The notes: a model not told the origin generated them from the letters alone. A stretch of 13,987 nucleotides of DNA from an uncultured bacterium (GCA_903861055.1 CAIOSU010000032.1:1-13987); one strand, 5' to 3'. Counted from the first letter of the stretch, positions 6,195-13,255 are shown. A program made the numbers and translations.

Positions 6195-6211
6195 ATTCAA
6201 AATTTAAAATT
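6195..6211. repeat. Third copy of the A/T repeat, upstream of paaB
   Basis: ATTCAAAATTTAAAATT is identical over 17 bp to 5355-5371 and lies 19-35 bp before the paaB ATG. The same word therefore sits in front of both paaB and paaC in the same orientation. Confidence 0.7.
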
Positions 6212-6233
6212 GATTATAACGGTTTCGCATCCA

Positions 6234-6268
6234 TCCCGCAGAGACAAAAAGTTTTTGGCTCTACGGGA
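6234..6268. repeat. 35-nt near-perfect palindrome in the paaA-paaB gap
   Basis: The sequence is centred on 6251. Its 17-nt arms match at all but one position (one G-T pair also occurs). Outer arms are TCCCG and CGGGA; the inner part is five A facing five T. A weaker hairpin, CTAAC-N5-GTTAG, lies next to it at 6273-6287. No T-run follows the GC part in the paa direction, so it is not a standard terminator; it may stabilise or cut the paa mRNA, or be an interspersed repeat. Confidence 0.65.
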
Positions 6269-6312
6269 CTTTCTAACAGCGGGTTAGCTCTTTTGCGAAT
6301 GCACTATATCAA

Positions 6313-7305
6313 TTATGCCAAAGGCACAGTACTCTTGGTGTATGGGGTGGCCAATGCTTGGCGCACCCAGCGGCCTTTTTCTTCGGCCCATTTACGCACA
6401 GCAAGGCGCTCGGCATTACACGGGCCATTGCCTTTTATTACTTCATAAAACTCGTCCCAATCTGGGTCGCTAAAGTTCCATTTGCCGGTTTCAGGGTCTT
6501 TCTTCAAGTTCGGGTCTGGGAAATCGATACCTACTTCGCGCACTTTAGGCACGTACATATCCAAAAACTGGTTCCGCATATCGTCGTTGCTGGCCATTTT
6601 CACTTTCCAACGCATCAACTGCTCACTATGCACCGATTCTTTGTCGCTTGGGCCAAAAAAGTGGATGATAGGTTTGTACCAACGGTTTACGGCCGCTTGC
6701 AGCATTTCGTGCTGCTGCGGTGTACCGGTGGCTAGGTACACAAATGCGTCGTGACCTTGCTTTAGGTGGAAAGCTTCTTCGGCACAAATCCTTTCCAAAG
6801 CACGGCAATACGGCCCGTACGAGCCTTTGCTGTTCGCCAATTGATTTACAATGGCGGCTGCGTCAATCAAAAATCCAATAACTGTTACATCGGCCCAAGT
6901 AACGGCTGGGTAATTAAATACGTTGCTGTACTTGCTTTTGCCACTCAACAGGTCGTTAATCATTTGCTCGCGCGGTTTGCCGAGGGTTTCGGCAGCGGTG
7001 TATAGCAAGTGACCGTGGCCAATTTCGTCCTGCACCTTGGCAATAAGCGCCATTTTGCGCCTAAAGCCTGGTGCGCGGGTAATCCATGTGCCCTCGGGCA
7101 GGGCGCCAATTATTTCGCTATGCGCGTGCTGCTCAATCATGCGAATAAGCTGTTTGCGGTACATGGCTGGCATCCAGTCATGCGGCTCAATCTTCTCGCC
7201 CCTATCAATGCGCGCTTGAAACTCAGCCAACAAAGCTGGGTCTTCGGCTACTGCTTCGGTTTGCTTTTTAGGGTTCTCGTCTGGTATAAATCCTCCTCCG
7301 TACAT
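6313..7305 (-). CDS. paaA: PaaA, catalytic diiron subunit of phenylacetyl-CoA epoxidase
   Basis: PaaA is the oxygenase subunit that, with PaaB, PaaC and a reductase, turns phenylacetyl-CoA into ring-1,2-epoxyphenylacetyl-CoA, committing the aromatic ring to breakdown. The protein has 330 residues starting at ATG 7305 (MYGGGFIPDE). The expected diiron ligands are Glu64, Glu94, His97 (DEIGH), Asp148, Glu177 and His180 (EEAFH). Their spacing (30, 3, 51, 29, 3) equals that of the E. coli ligands as I recall them, so the active site is intact. It is the first gene of the paa cluster, 103 bp downstream of the TetR gene. The leader contains a duplicated AAATATGAAAT word (plus strand) and a degenerate operator-like palindrome. 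Cytoplasmic; needs oxygen. Confidence 0.95.
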   Translation of the reverse strand: MYGGGFIPDENPKKQTEAVAEDPALLAEFQARIDRGEKIEPHDWMPAMYRKQLIRMIEQHAHSEIIGALPEGTWITRAPGFRRKMALIAKVQDEIGHGHLLYTAAETLGKPREQMINDLLSGKSKYSNVFNYPAVTWADVTVIGFLIDAAAIVNQLANSKGSYGPYCRALERICAEEAFHLKQGHDAFVYLATGTPQQHEMLQAAVNRWYKPIIHFFGPSDKESVHSEQLMRWKVKMASNDDMRNQFLDMYVPKVREVGIDFPDPNLKKDPETGKWNFSDPDWDEFYEVIKGNGPCNAERLAVRKWAEEKGRWVRQALATPYTKSTVPLA

Positions 7306-7318
7306 GGGCGTAAACTTT

Positions 7319-7350
7319 AAATATGAAATTAGAAATGAGAAATATGAAAT
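7319..7350. repeat. Direct repeat AAATATGAAAT in the paaA leader
   Basis: The 11-bp word is present at 7319-7329 and 7340-7350 (period 21), with a partial inverted match (ATATTTCAAAT) at 7398-7408. It lies just upstream of paaA. It may be low-complexity leader DNA. Confidence 0.45.
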
Positions 7351-7357
7351 GGTGTGA

Positions 7358-7371
7358 CTAAAAACGTTTAG
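7358..7371. promoter_or_regulatory. Possible second, degenerate PaaR-type operator before paaA
   Basis: CTAAAAACGTTTAG is a 14-bp inverted repeat with arms CTAAA/TTTAG. It has the same length and outer bases as the better operator at 8020-8033 but differs at all six central positions. It lies 53 bp before the paaA start. A candidate only. Confidence 0.3.
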
Positions 7372-7408
7372 AAAAATGTTTCTGATTGCTCACCTCATAT
7401 TTCAAATT

Positions 7409-7990
7409 TTATTTTTTAAGCAGGCCTTCTAAAAGGAAGTCTGCAATTTGGTCTGCAATTTGGTCAGGGCTAAGGGCGCCATCGTTGCGGTACCAGGTGG
7501 GTATGCCGTTGAGTGTGCTAAACACCAATCGCATAGCAAAACTCACCTGCACTTTGCGAAAAACACCAGCCTCAATACCTTCCCTTAAAAGATTCTTAAA
7601 ACGGTCTTCGTAGGCGGCACGTTGGGCCTTAAACTCCGAAAGCGACGGCTCGTTTAAGTGCCTCCATTCGTTAAAAAAAACCGATGATGCATCTAAGTTG
7701 CTCGCCACTACGCGGGTGTGCGCCGTAACGGCATGGCGGAAACGAAGCTTTGGGTCGGTAGTGCCATTTTGTACCCTATCATATTCATCAAAGAACTCAG
7801 CAGCAATGCGGAAACAGATGTTTTGCAGCAACTCTTCCTTGCTTTTTATGTGACTGTATAGGCTTGCAGCTTCAATACCAATGGCCTTGGCCAAATCTCT
7901 CATGCTAGTGGCCGAATACCCTTTCTCTCGGAATAAGTTTTGGGCTACTTGGTTTATCTGGTCCTTTCGGCTCAAGGTTTCAATACTCAT
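7409..7990 (-). CDS. TetR-family repressor, probable PaaR-type regulator of the paa genes
   Basis: This 193-residue protein has an N-terminal TetR DNA-binding domain: the helix-turn-helix falls at about residues 29-48 (SMRDLAKAIGIEAASLYSHI), followed by KSKEELL. The C-terminal ligand domain carries FFNEWRHL (about 105-112) and a tail WYRNDGALSPDQIADQIADF, typical of the acyl-CoA-responsive branch (KstR2/FadR/PaaR-like). TetR proteins of this branch release DNA on binding an acyl-CoA; phenylacetyl-CoA is the natural candidate given the neighbouring genes. It starts at ATG 7990, about 30 bp after a palindromic operator that overlaps the predicted transcription start, so it should repress itself. 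It lies directly upstream of paaA in the same direction and may be transcribed with it. The family is certain; the effector is inferred from context and operator sequence. Confidence 0.88.
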   Translation of the reverse strand: MSIETLSRKDQINQVAQNLFREKGYSATSMRDLAKAIGIEAASLYSHIKSKEELLQNICFRIAAEFFDEYDRVQNGTTDPKLRFRHAVTAHTRVVASNLDASSVFFNEWRHLNEPSLSEFKAQRAAYEDRFKNLLREGIEAGVFRKVQVSFAMRLVFSTLNGIPTWYRNDGALSPDQIADQIADFLLEGLLKK

Positions 7991-8019
7991 AAAACTGGGC
8001 AGTTGTCGGATTGCTTAAA

Positions 8020-8033
8020 CTAACGTTCGTTAG
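8020..8033. promoter_or_regulatory. PaaR-type operator at the TetR gene
   Basis: CTAACGTTCGTTAG is an inverted repeat with 6-bp arms and a TT centre. It fits the consensus CNAACGNNCGTTNG that I recall for Thermus thermophilus PaaR. It sits immediately downstream of the -7 box, over the expected transcription start, the right place for repression. Confidence 0.75.
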
Positions 8034-8064
8034 CAAAGATACCATGATAACGTGTAAATGGCAA
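8034..8064 (-). promoter_or_regulatory. Bacteroidota-type promoter of the TetR gene
   Basis: The minus-strand -7 box TATCTTTG (8041-8034) matches TAnnTTTG exactly. A TTG at 8064-8062 lies 20 bp upstream, the usual -33 spacing. The predicted start is near 8030, leaving a leader of about 40 nt before ATG 7990. This is the best-formed promoter in the window. Confidence 0.75.
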
Positions 8065-8381
8065 ATTTTGTTGCAGTATACCTACTATTAGGTTGATTAA
8101 GAGCGAGTTTTATGTTTGTGCGTAGGGAGTTTGAACCTTGATTTGAAAAGGCTTACAGAGCATGTGTTACTGCAACACAGCTGTCGAAATGAATAGCATT
8201 AATCGCACCGCGGTACAACCGAATGAGAAGATAACATGCTGCAGAAACCAGCAAGTCATATTGATTTTAGTTCAATTGCCGCAGGTGGTTGTTATGCATC
8301 CCAAAGCTTTTCATAACGCATTGCTAAGGATGTAAGCGTGCTCAACGACGTTGGTTATAAGGGAAGAACGAAAACCTTCCT
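8065..8381. other. Geneless stretch with a possible small plus-strand transcript
   Basis: No protein of recognisable family is encoded here. On the plus strand there is a -7-like TATGTTTG (8111-8118) with a TTG at 8093-8095, 15 bp away and closer than normal. Then follows an ATG-started 48-codon frame (8189-8335, beginning MNSINRTAVQ) with no recognised similarity. A small hairpin, GTGTT-N5-AACAC (8164-8178), lies between. The stretch ends in the weak stem at 8359-8383. A small RNA or small protein gene is possible but unproven; it may equally be decayed DNA. Confidence 0.25.
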
Positions 8382-8383
8382 TT
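8359..8383 (-). terminator. Weak hairpin after the kup stop
   Basis: GGAAG (8362-8366) pairs with CTTCC (8376-8380) across a 9-nt loop, with flanking A and T bases extending the stem. It begins at the kup stop codon. The T-run is short on both strands, so any termination would be weak. Confidence 0.3.
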
Positions 8384-10349
8384 AATGTATCCGTTTCAGC
8401 TTAATATCATTTGCGGGGGTAATAACCAAAGGAACCTTTTCCGTTTCAACGGAGCTGGTATCTAGGCCAAAAGCTTTGTGCTCGGGCAAGCTTATATTAC
8501 GCAGTAGCTTGTATATATCCAAGATAATTTGCTCATAGATAGGTAATTCGTTATCGTTGGACAGGATTTTTTCGATTACCACAAAGCGGAAATCACCAAT
8601 TACGTTGAGTTTATTTAGCGATTCGTATCGGCTGCTGATGTCTACCTCTTTCTCCTTCACCAAATCTTCTACCACTTTACGGAAGAACAGGTTGATGCGC
8701 GGCGCCACACGGAAACCGAGCTTAAAGTCAACCCTTATCACATCATTCTGCACAATGTGGTCTATTTTGTACGACATGGTATTTGGCTCATCCATTACTT
8801 CCACGTGCACAAACCAATAAATATCGGCTCGTTTGGGCTGTTTCTGCATGATGGAGTAGATGATTTTGGTCTCAATCTCATCCTTTCTATCGGCACTGGT
8901 TAGGTACACCAAGTGCGTAGCGTATTTGTTGATGGATTGGTCGGTGCTCAACTGCTCTAGCAATGGCAAATACTCGTCAAGTTTGGTAAACTCCACATAG
9001 CGGTTGCGAATGCGGCGGGCATTGTACCATACCCACATAATAGTGAGTAGGAATAGCCCAATGATAAGGGTAATGAAACCGCCATGGGCAAACTTATCTA
9101 AATTGGCCACCAAAAATGCAATCTCAATAGAGCCATGCACCACTATAAATCCGAAAATGAGGATTTTGTGGAAATGCTTGAGGTACATATAGTAAACCAC
9201 CAATATGCTGGTCATGAGCATGGTAAGTACAATAGCCAACCCATATGCGGCCTCCATGGCACTCGACTCCTCAAAGTAAAGCACTACGGCTATACAGCCT
9301 ACCATCAACATCCAATTGACAAATGGAATGTATATCTGTCCTTTCGCCAAGCTAGGGTAATCAATACGTACTTTCGGCCAAAAGTTGAGACGTATAGCCT
9401 CGTTTATGAGTGTAAATGAGCCGGTAATTAACGCTTGGCTGGCTATAATGGCCGCAAGCGTGGCAATTACAATACCCGGTAGCAAAAACCATTCGGGCAT
9501 GATGGCATAAAATGGGTTGATGCCTTTCTCGAGTACCTGTCCATCAAATTGAAGTAACCAAGCCCCTTGGCCAAAGTAGTTGAGTAGCAAAGCGATTTTT
9601 ACAAAACCCCACGATACTCTGATATTTTGTTTGCCACAGTGGCCCAAATCTGAATACAGCGCCTCGGCACCAGTAGTGCACAAAAACACAGCGCCTAAGA
9701 GCCAAAAACCACCTGGGTGCTCTACCAACAGTTGATAAGCATAATAAGGGTTCAAGGCTTTTAAAACACTCACATTTCCTGCTAGTTGAACACTGCCCAA
9801 TACAGCCAGCATTACAAACCAAACCAACATCACGGGGCCAAACAACTTGCCTATTTTGCTGGTGCCAAATTGCTGAATAATAAATAAGCCAACCAAAATG
9901 GCTATTACGTAAGGCACGGTATTGAACTCACCGAGCCAAGGTAAGCTCTTTAAACCCTCAATAGCCGAAGAGACGGAAATGGGCGGGGTAATAATACCAT
10001 CGGCCAACAAAGTACTGCCACCGATAATAGCAGGTATCATCAACCATTTCTTTTTAGTTCTTCGCACCAAGGTATACAATGAGAATATACCGCCTTCTCC
10101 TTTGTTGTCCGCTTGCAGGGTAAGGTAAACATACTTTATAGTAGTCTGCATGGTAATCGTCCAAAAAATGGCCGAAAGCCCACCAAGTACTACTAGTGCG
10201 TTTATTGGGTTTGGATCATTATTGGCGCCATGTCCTATAATGGCCTTCATAACGTACAGCGGGGAGGTTCCTATGTCGCCATAAATAATGCCTAAAGTAA
10301 TCAGTAATCCTGCGGCCGAAAGCCTGTGGGCGCTACTGCTATGGTTCAT
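8382..10349 (-). CDS. kup: Kup-type low-affinity potassium uptake transporter
   Basis: This 655-residue membrane protein belongs to the KUP/HAK/KT family of K+:H+ symporters. The N-terminus contains the family signature GIIYGDIGTSPLYVMKAIIG in the first membrane segment. Twelve hydrophobic segments can be counted up to about residue 445, including WLMIPAIIGGSTLLADGIIT (TM3) and ALITGSFTLINEA (TM8), followed by a soluble C-terminal region of about 200 residues. Conserved acidic residues in the GDIGTSPLY and LLADGIITP motifs are present. It takes up potassium in the cytoplasmic membrane and needs no other subunit. ATG 10349 is the natural start. It is divergent from the VLCAD-like gene, with 215 bp between starts, and is unrelated to the paa genes in function. 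Only a one-mismatch -7 box (CAAATTTG, 10424-10431) is visible upstream. Confidence 0.95.
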   Translation of the reverse strand: MNHSSSAHRLSAAGLLITLGIIYGDIGTSPLYVMKAIIGHGANNDPNPINALVVLGGLSAIFWTITMQTTIKYVYLTLQADNKGEGGIFSLYTLVRRTKKKWLMIPAIIGGSTLLADGIITPPISVSSAIEGLKSLPWLGEFNTVPYVIAILVGLFIIQQFGTSKIGKLFGPVMLVWFVMLAVLGSVQLAGNVSVLKALNPYYAYQLLVEHPGGFWLLGAVFLCTTGAEALYSDLGHCGKQNIRVSWGFVKIALLLNYFGQGAWLLQFDGQVLEKGINPFYAIMPEWFLLPGIVIATLAAIIASQALITGSFTLINEAIRLNFWPKVRIDYPSLAKGQIYIPFVNWMLMVGCIAVVLYFEESSAMEAAYGLAIVLTMLMTSILVVYYMYLKHFHKILIFGFIVVHGSIEIAFLVANLDKFAHGGFITLIIGLFLLTIMWVWYNARRIRNRYVEFTKLDEYLPLLEQLSTDQSINKYATHLVYLTSADRKDEIETKIIYSIMQKQPKRADIYWFVHVEVMDEPNTMSYKIDHIVQNDVIRVDFKLGFRVAPRINLFFRKVVEDLVKEKEVDISSRYESLNKLNVIGDFRFVVIEKILSNDNELPIYEQIILDIYKLLRNISLPEHKAFGLDTSSVETEKVPLVITPANDIKLKRIH

Positions 10350-10528
10350 TTTACTAATAAGTTTTCGATAAGATCCTGAGAGGCTGCTTGTAGGTAAATG
10401 TAGCAGGATGGTCTTGTCAGAGGCAAATTTGGATAAAATAATAGGGATTGTTAGTTTTTTGAAGGAAATATTTTTTTCAGGAGTGGCAAGAAACAGGATT
10501 CAAAAGGGAAACAAACAACTCATTTTAG

Positions 10529-10536
10529 TATCTTTG
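10529..10536 (+). promoter_or_regulatory. Candidate -7 element of the VLCAD-like gene
   Basis: TATCTTTG matches TAnnTTTG and lies 28 bp before ATG 10565, predicting a leader of about 24 nt. No TTG is found at the -33 position. The same octamer serves the TetR gene. Confidence 0.5.
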
Positions 10537-10564
10537 AAAGCAATTGAAGCATAAGAAGTTAACC

Positions 10565-12367
10565 ATGAGCAACTCAAAGACAACCTTAAAAGGCGGCGAA
10601 TTTTTGTTGAGGCAAACGCGCCCTGAAGATATTTTTATTCCCGAAGAGTGGAATGAAGAGCAACGAATGATAGCGCAATCGATGATTGATTTCACGAAGC
10701 AGGAAATCCATCCTTACCTAGATGAGATTGACAGCATGGCCGATAAAACCTTGATGCCGCGGTTGGTAGAAAAAGCTGGCGAATTGGGCTTGTTGGGCAC
10801 TTCGGTGCCAGAGGAATATGGCGGGTTCGATATGTCGTTCAATACCAGTATGTTGGTGGCCGAGAAATCGGCTTATGGGTTTTCGTTTGGCACTACTTAT
10901 GGGGCTCATACGGGTATAGGTATGCTTCCAATTGTTTACTACGGCAATGCAGCGCAAAAAGCCAAATACTTGCCCGGCTTGGCCGATGGCAGCACCAAAG
11001 TGAGCTATGCACTTACCGAGCCTAGCGCGGGCAGCGATGCCAACAGCGGTAAAACCAAAGCTAAACTGAACGCGGAAGGTACGCACTACCTGCTTAACGG
11101 GCAGAAGATGTGGATTACCAATGGAGGCTTTGCTGATTTGTTTATTGTGTTTGCTAAAATAGATGATGACAAAAACCTATCTGCATTTATTGTAGAAAAA
11201 GCTTTTGGTGGTTTAAGTATTGGTGCTGAGGAAAAGAAACTGGGTATTAAAGGCTCAAGTACTGTGCAGGTTTTTCTTAACGATTGCCCAGTGCCAGTTG
11301 AGAACCTCTTGAGCAATCGTGGCAATGGTTTCAAAATTGCTTTGAACATACTTAACATTGGCCGTATTAAGTTAGCCACAGCAGCGTTGGGTGGTTGCAA
11401 AATGGGTATTGACGGCACTATTGAGTACGCCAAGGGTCGCAAACAGTTTGAAACTCCCATTGCCGAATTTGGTGCTATTAAGCACAAGCTGGCCGAAATG
11501 GCTATGAAAACATACGCTATTGAGTCGGCTAGCTACCGCGCGGGGCAGAATATTGATGATGAGTTTGAACACTTATTAGCAACGGGCATGGACAAGGCCG
11601 AAGCTAAGCTGAAAGCTGTGGAGCAGTTTGCTATTGAGTGTGCACTTTGCAAAGTACATGGCTCAGAAGTGTTGGATTTTGTGGTTGATGAATCGTTGCA
11701 AATACATGGTGGCATGGGCTTTTCGGCAGAATTGCCTGTGGAGAAGGGTTATCGCGATGCCCGTATAACACGTATTTATGAGGGCACCAATGAAATTAAC
11801 CGCATGTTGGCGGTAGGTACGTTGTTCAAAAAAGCGTTTAAAGACAAGGACTACGATATTACCGCGCCTATAAAGCAAGTACCATTGGCGCTGTTCTCGC
11901 AGTTATTCAAAAAATCGTATGGTGGCCGTTTTGGTAAAGAGTTGGCTACGCTTGATAACCATAAGAAACTTTGCTTGCTAGTTGCTGGCCGTGCTGCCCA
12001 AAAGTTTGGTTTGAAACTAACCGATGAGCAAGAGATTTTGATGAACGTGGCCGATATGATGATTGAAATTTACGTGGCCGAATCTACAGTATTGCGCACC
12101 GAGAAAGCCTTATTGATAAGCAAAGGCAGCACCGATGCTGAAAATCTGCAACAGCAGGTAAATATGGCCCAGCTTTATGTTTATGAGGCCAACCAAAAGA
12201 TTTTCAAGGCGGCCAAAGATGCCATATTGAGTTATACCGATGGTTTTGAGCAAAAATTGATGTTGCGCACCGCGTACCGTTTCAGCATCAGCAACCGCAT
12301 CAACCCGCAGCACTTGCGCCGCGAAATAGCCAACTATATGATTAAGGAAGGTAAATACCCTTTCTAA
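10565..12367 (+). CDS. Acyl-CoA dehydrogenase, VLCAD/ACAD9-like with C-terminal extension
   Basis: At 600 residues it is much longer than the usual 380 of this superfamily. The dehydrogenase core spans about 30-420 with signatures YALTEPSAGSDA (149-160), WITNGG (183-188), QIHGGMGFSAELPVEKGYRD (379-398) and IYEGTNEINR (404-413), where Glu406 is the likely catalytic base. An extra helical domain of about 180 residues follows, as in very-long-chain acyl-CoA dehydrogenases and Bacillus FadE. The enzyme oxidises long-chain acyl-CoA to the trans-2-enoyl-CoA with FAD. I chose ATG 10565; an in-frame TTG at 10544 lies at the expected transcription start. The gene stands alone: no thiolase or hydratase is next to it, unlike many bacteria where such genes are grouped. 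A 122-bp palindromic element begins 11 bp after its stop and could end transcription. Confidence 0.93.
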   Translation: MSNSKTTLKGGEFLLRQTRPEDIFIPEEWNEEQRMIAQSMIDFTKQEIHPYLDEIDSMADKTLMPRLVEKAGELGLLGTSVPEEYGGFDMSFNTSMLVAEKSAYGFSFGTTYGAHTGIGMLPIVYYGNAAQKAKYLPGLADGSTKVSYALTEPSAGSDANSGKTKAKLNAEGTHYLLNGQKMWITNGGFADLFIVFAKIDDDKNLSAFIVEKAFGGLSIGAEEKKLGIKGSSTVQVFLNDCPVPVENLLSNRGNGFKIALNILNIGRIKLATAALGGCKMGIDGTIEYAKGRKQFETPIAEFGAIKHKLAEMAMKTYAIESASYRAGQNIDDEFEHLLATGMDKAEAKLKAVEQFAIECALCKVHGSEVLDFVVDESLQIHGGMGFSAELPVEKGYRDARITRIYEGTNEINRMLAVGTLFKKAFKDKDYDITAPIKQVPLALFSQLFKKSYGGRFGKELATLDNHKKLCLLVAGRAAQKFGLKLTDEQEILMNVADMMIEIYVAESTVLRTEKALLISKGSTDAENLQQQVNMAQLYVYEANQKIFKAAKDAILSYTDGFEQKLMLRTAYRFSISNRINPQHLRREIANYMIKEGKYPF

Positions 12368-12377
12368 GCATTATCTC

Positions 12378-12499
12378 GCCCCAAAGGGGCATCATATTAA
12401 TAGCGTCGGGCATCGCCCGATGTACATAATGTGTTTCCGGAAACGCAATTCGTTTTTAGGGCGATGCCCTATTCTAGTAGTATATAACCCCGTTGGAGA
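12378..12499. repeat. 122-bp nested palindrome (interspersed-repeat or MITE-like)
   Basis: The whole block is an inverted repeat centred between 12438 and 12439: the left 67 bases match the reverse complement of the right 67 at 47 positions without any gap. The centre is a perfect 12-bp palindrome, GTTTCCGGAAAC. Each half also contains its own small hairpin: GCCCC-AAA-GGGGC (12378-12390), TCGGGC-ATC-GCCCGA (12406-12420) and AGGGC-GAT-GCCCT (12458-12470). The 11-mer GGGCATCGCCC (12408-12418) recurs inverted at 12459-12469. It encodes nothing. The first hairpin could terminate the upstream gene. Confidence 0.8.
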
Positions 12500-12567
12500 A
12501 TTCCGTATTGCGAAAAAATCTTTGGGTAATAGCACTAGTTTTATTGTCGAAAAGGTATTGCTACCAA

Positions 12568-13131
12568 CTACTTCGTATTATACTCGTTCATGGTGCGCTC
12601 AATGCCAATGGTGCCGAATGCAAACACAGCTTCAGCAGCTTTTTCAATGGCGGCTACCACCAATGGTTCTTCGTCTTTTTTCCATTTACCCAATACATAT
12701 TCGGCTTGACGACCCTTCGGGAAATCGTTGCCTACCCCAATGCGCAGGCGCGGATAGTCTTGCGTAAGCAACATTTCGGTGGTACTTTTTAGGCCATTAT
12801 GGCCGCCCTCGCTACCTTGTTTGCGCACGCGCAGCTTGCCAGTGGGCAGGGCTATATCGTCGGTTATTACTAGCAAATCAAAAGGCAGTATGCGCAGCGT
12901 TTGCAACCAGTAGCGGATGGCTTTGCCGCTAAGGTTCATGTAAGTGTTGGGTTTTAGCAGATAAAAGGTGCGGCCCTTGTGCTTAATCTCGGCCAAGTCG
13001 CCATGCCTATCAGTACGGAAAATAGTACCCTCTTTGCGGACTATGTAATCCAATACATCAAACCCGATGTTGTGTCGGGTGTGCTCATACTCGCTACCAA
13101 TATTACCTAGTCCTGCTATTAAATACTTCAT
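12568..13131 (-). CDS. pth: Peptidyl-tRNA hydrolase
   Basis: Pth frees tRNA from peptidyl-tRNAs that drop off the ribosome and is essential in most bacteria. The protein is 187 residues from ATG 13131 (MKYLIAGLGNIGSEYEHTRH); the frame extends to 13206 but the added residues precede the conserved beta-strand and are not part of the family. All expected active-site residues are present: Asn10 in GLGN, catalytic His20 in RHNIGF, Asn66 in NTYMNLSG, Asp91 in DDIALP and Asn112 in GGHNGLKS, close to E. coli numbering. It is transcribed alone here; the often adjacent ribosomal protein L25 gene is not upstream. After the stop a small GGTA-GCAA-TACC hairpin followed by TTTT may act as a weak terminator. 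Confidence 0.96.
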   Translation of the reverse strand: MKYLIAGLGNIGSEYEHTRHNIGFDVLDYIVRKEGTIFRTDRHGDLAEIKHKGRTFYLLKPNTYMNLSGKAIRYWLQTLRILPFDLLVITDDIALPTGKLRVRKQGSEGGHNGLKSTTEMLLTQDYPRLRIGVGNDFPKGRQAEYVLGKWKKDEEPLVVAAIEKAAEAVFAFGTIGIERTMNEYNTK

Positions 13132-13209
13132 GCTATTTGCTTGTTGCTGGGGCAAATTTCGGAAATTATCGTTTAAACAATGGCACGGACTCTTTTCACC
13201 CGTCACTTG

Positions 13210-13255
13210 TCCTCGCTTTCAGCGAGGATAAACTAACTTCGAGCTTTCAGCTCGA
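13210..13255. repeat. Tandem hairpins with identical TTTCA loops between pth and the next gene
   Basis: TCCTCGC-TTTCA-GCGAGGA (13210-13228, 7-bp perfect stem) is followed 10 bp later by TCGAGC-TTTCA-GCTCGA (13239-13255, 6-bp perfect stem). The stems differ in sequence but the five-base loops are the same (TGAAA on the minus strand). They lie in the 215-bp divergent region between pth and the gene at 13347. I see no T-run on either side, so they are not standard terminators. No confident promoter was found in this gap. Confidence 0.75.

Noticed and set aside
8119..8145. GGTTCAAACTCCC on the minus strand as a tRNA T-arm or att site
   Set aside because: The bases on either side of TTCAAAC do not form a 5-bp T-stem, and no D-arm, anticodon arm or acceptor stem is present.
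8182..8300. Minus-strand frame reading through the geneless stretch
   Set aside because: It is only about 37 codons with no start codon in a sensible place and no recognisable family.
10373..10409. ATCCTG/CAGGAT inverted repeat in the kup leader as a riboswitch
   Set aside because: Only a 6-bp stem with a 25-nt loop; I see no conserved core of a c-di-AMP or potassium-sensing RNA.
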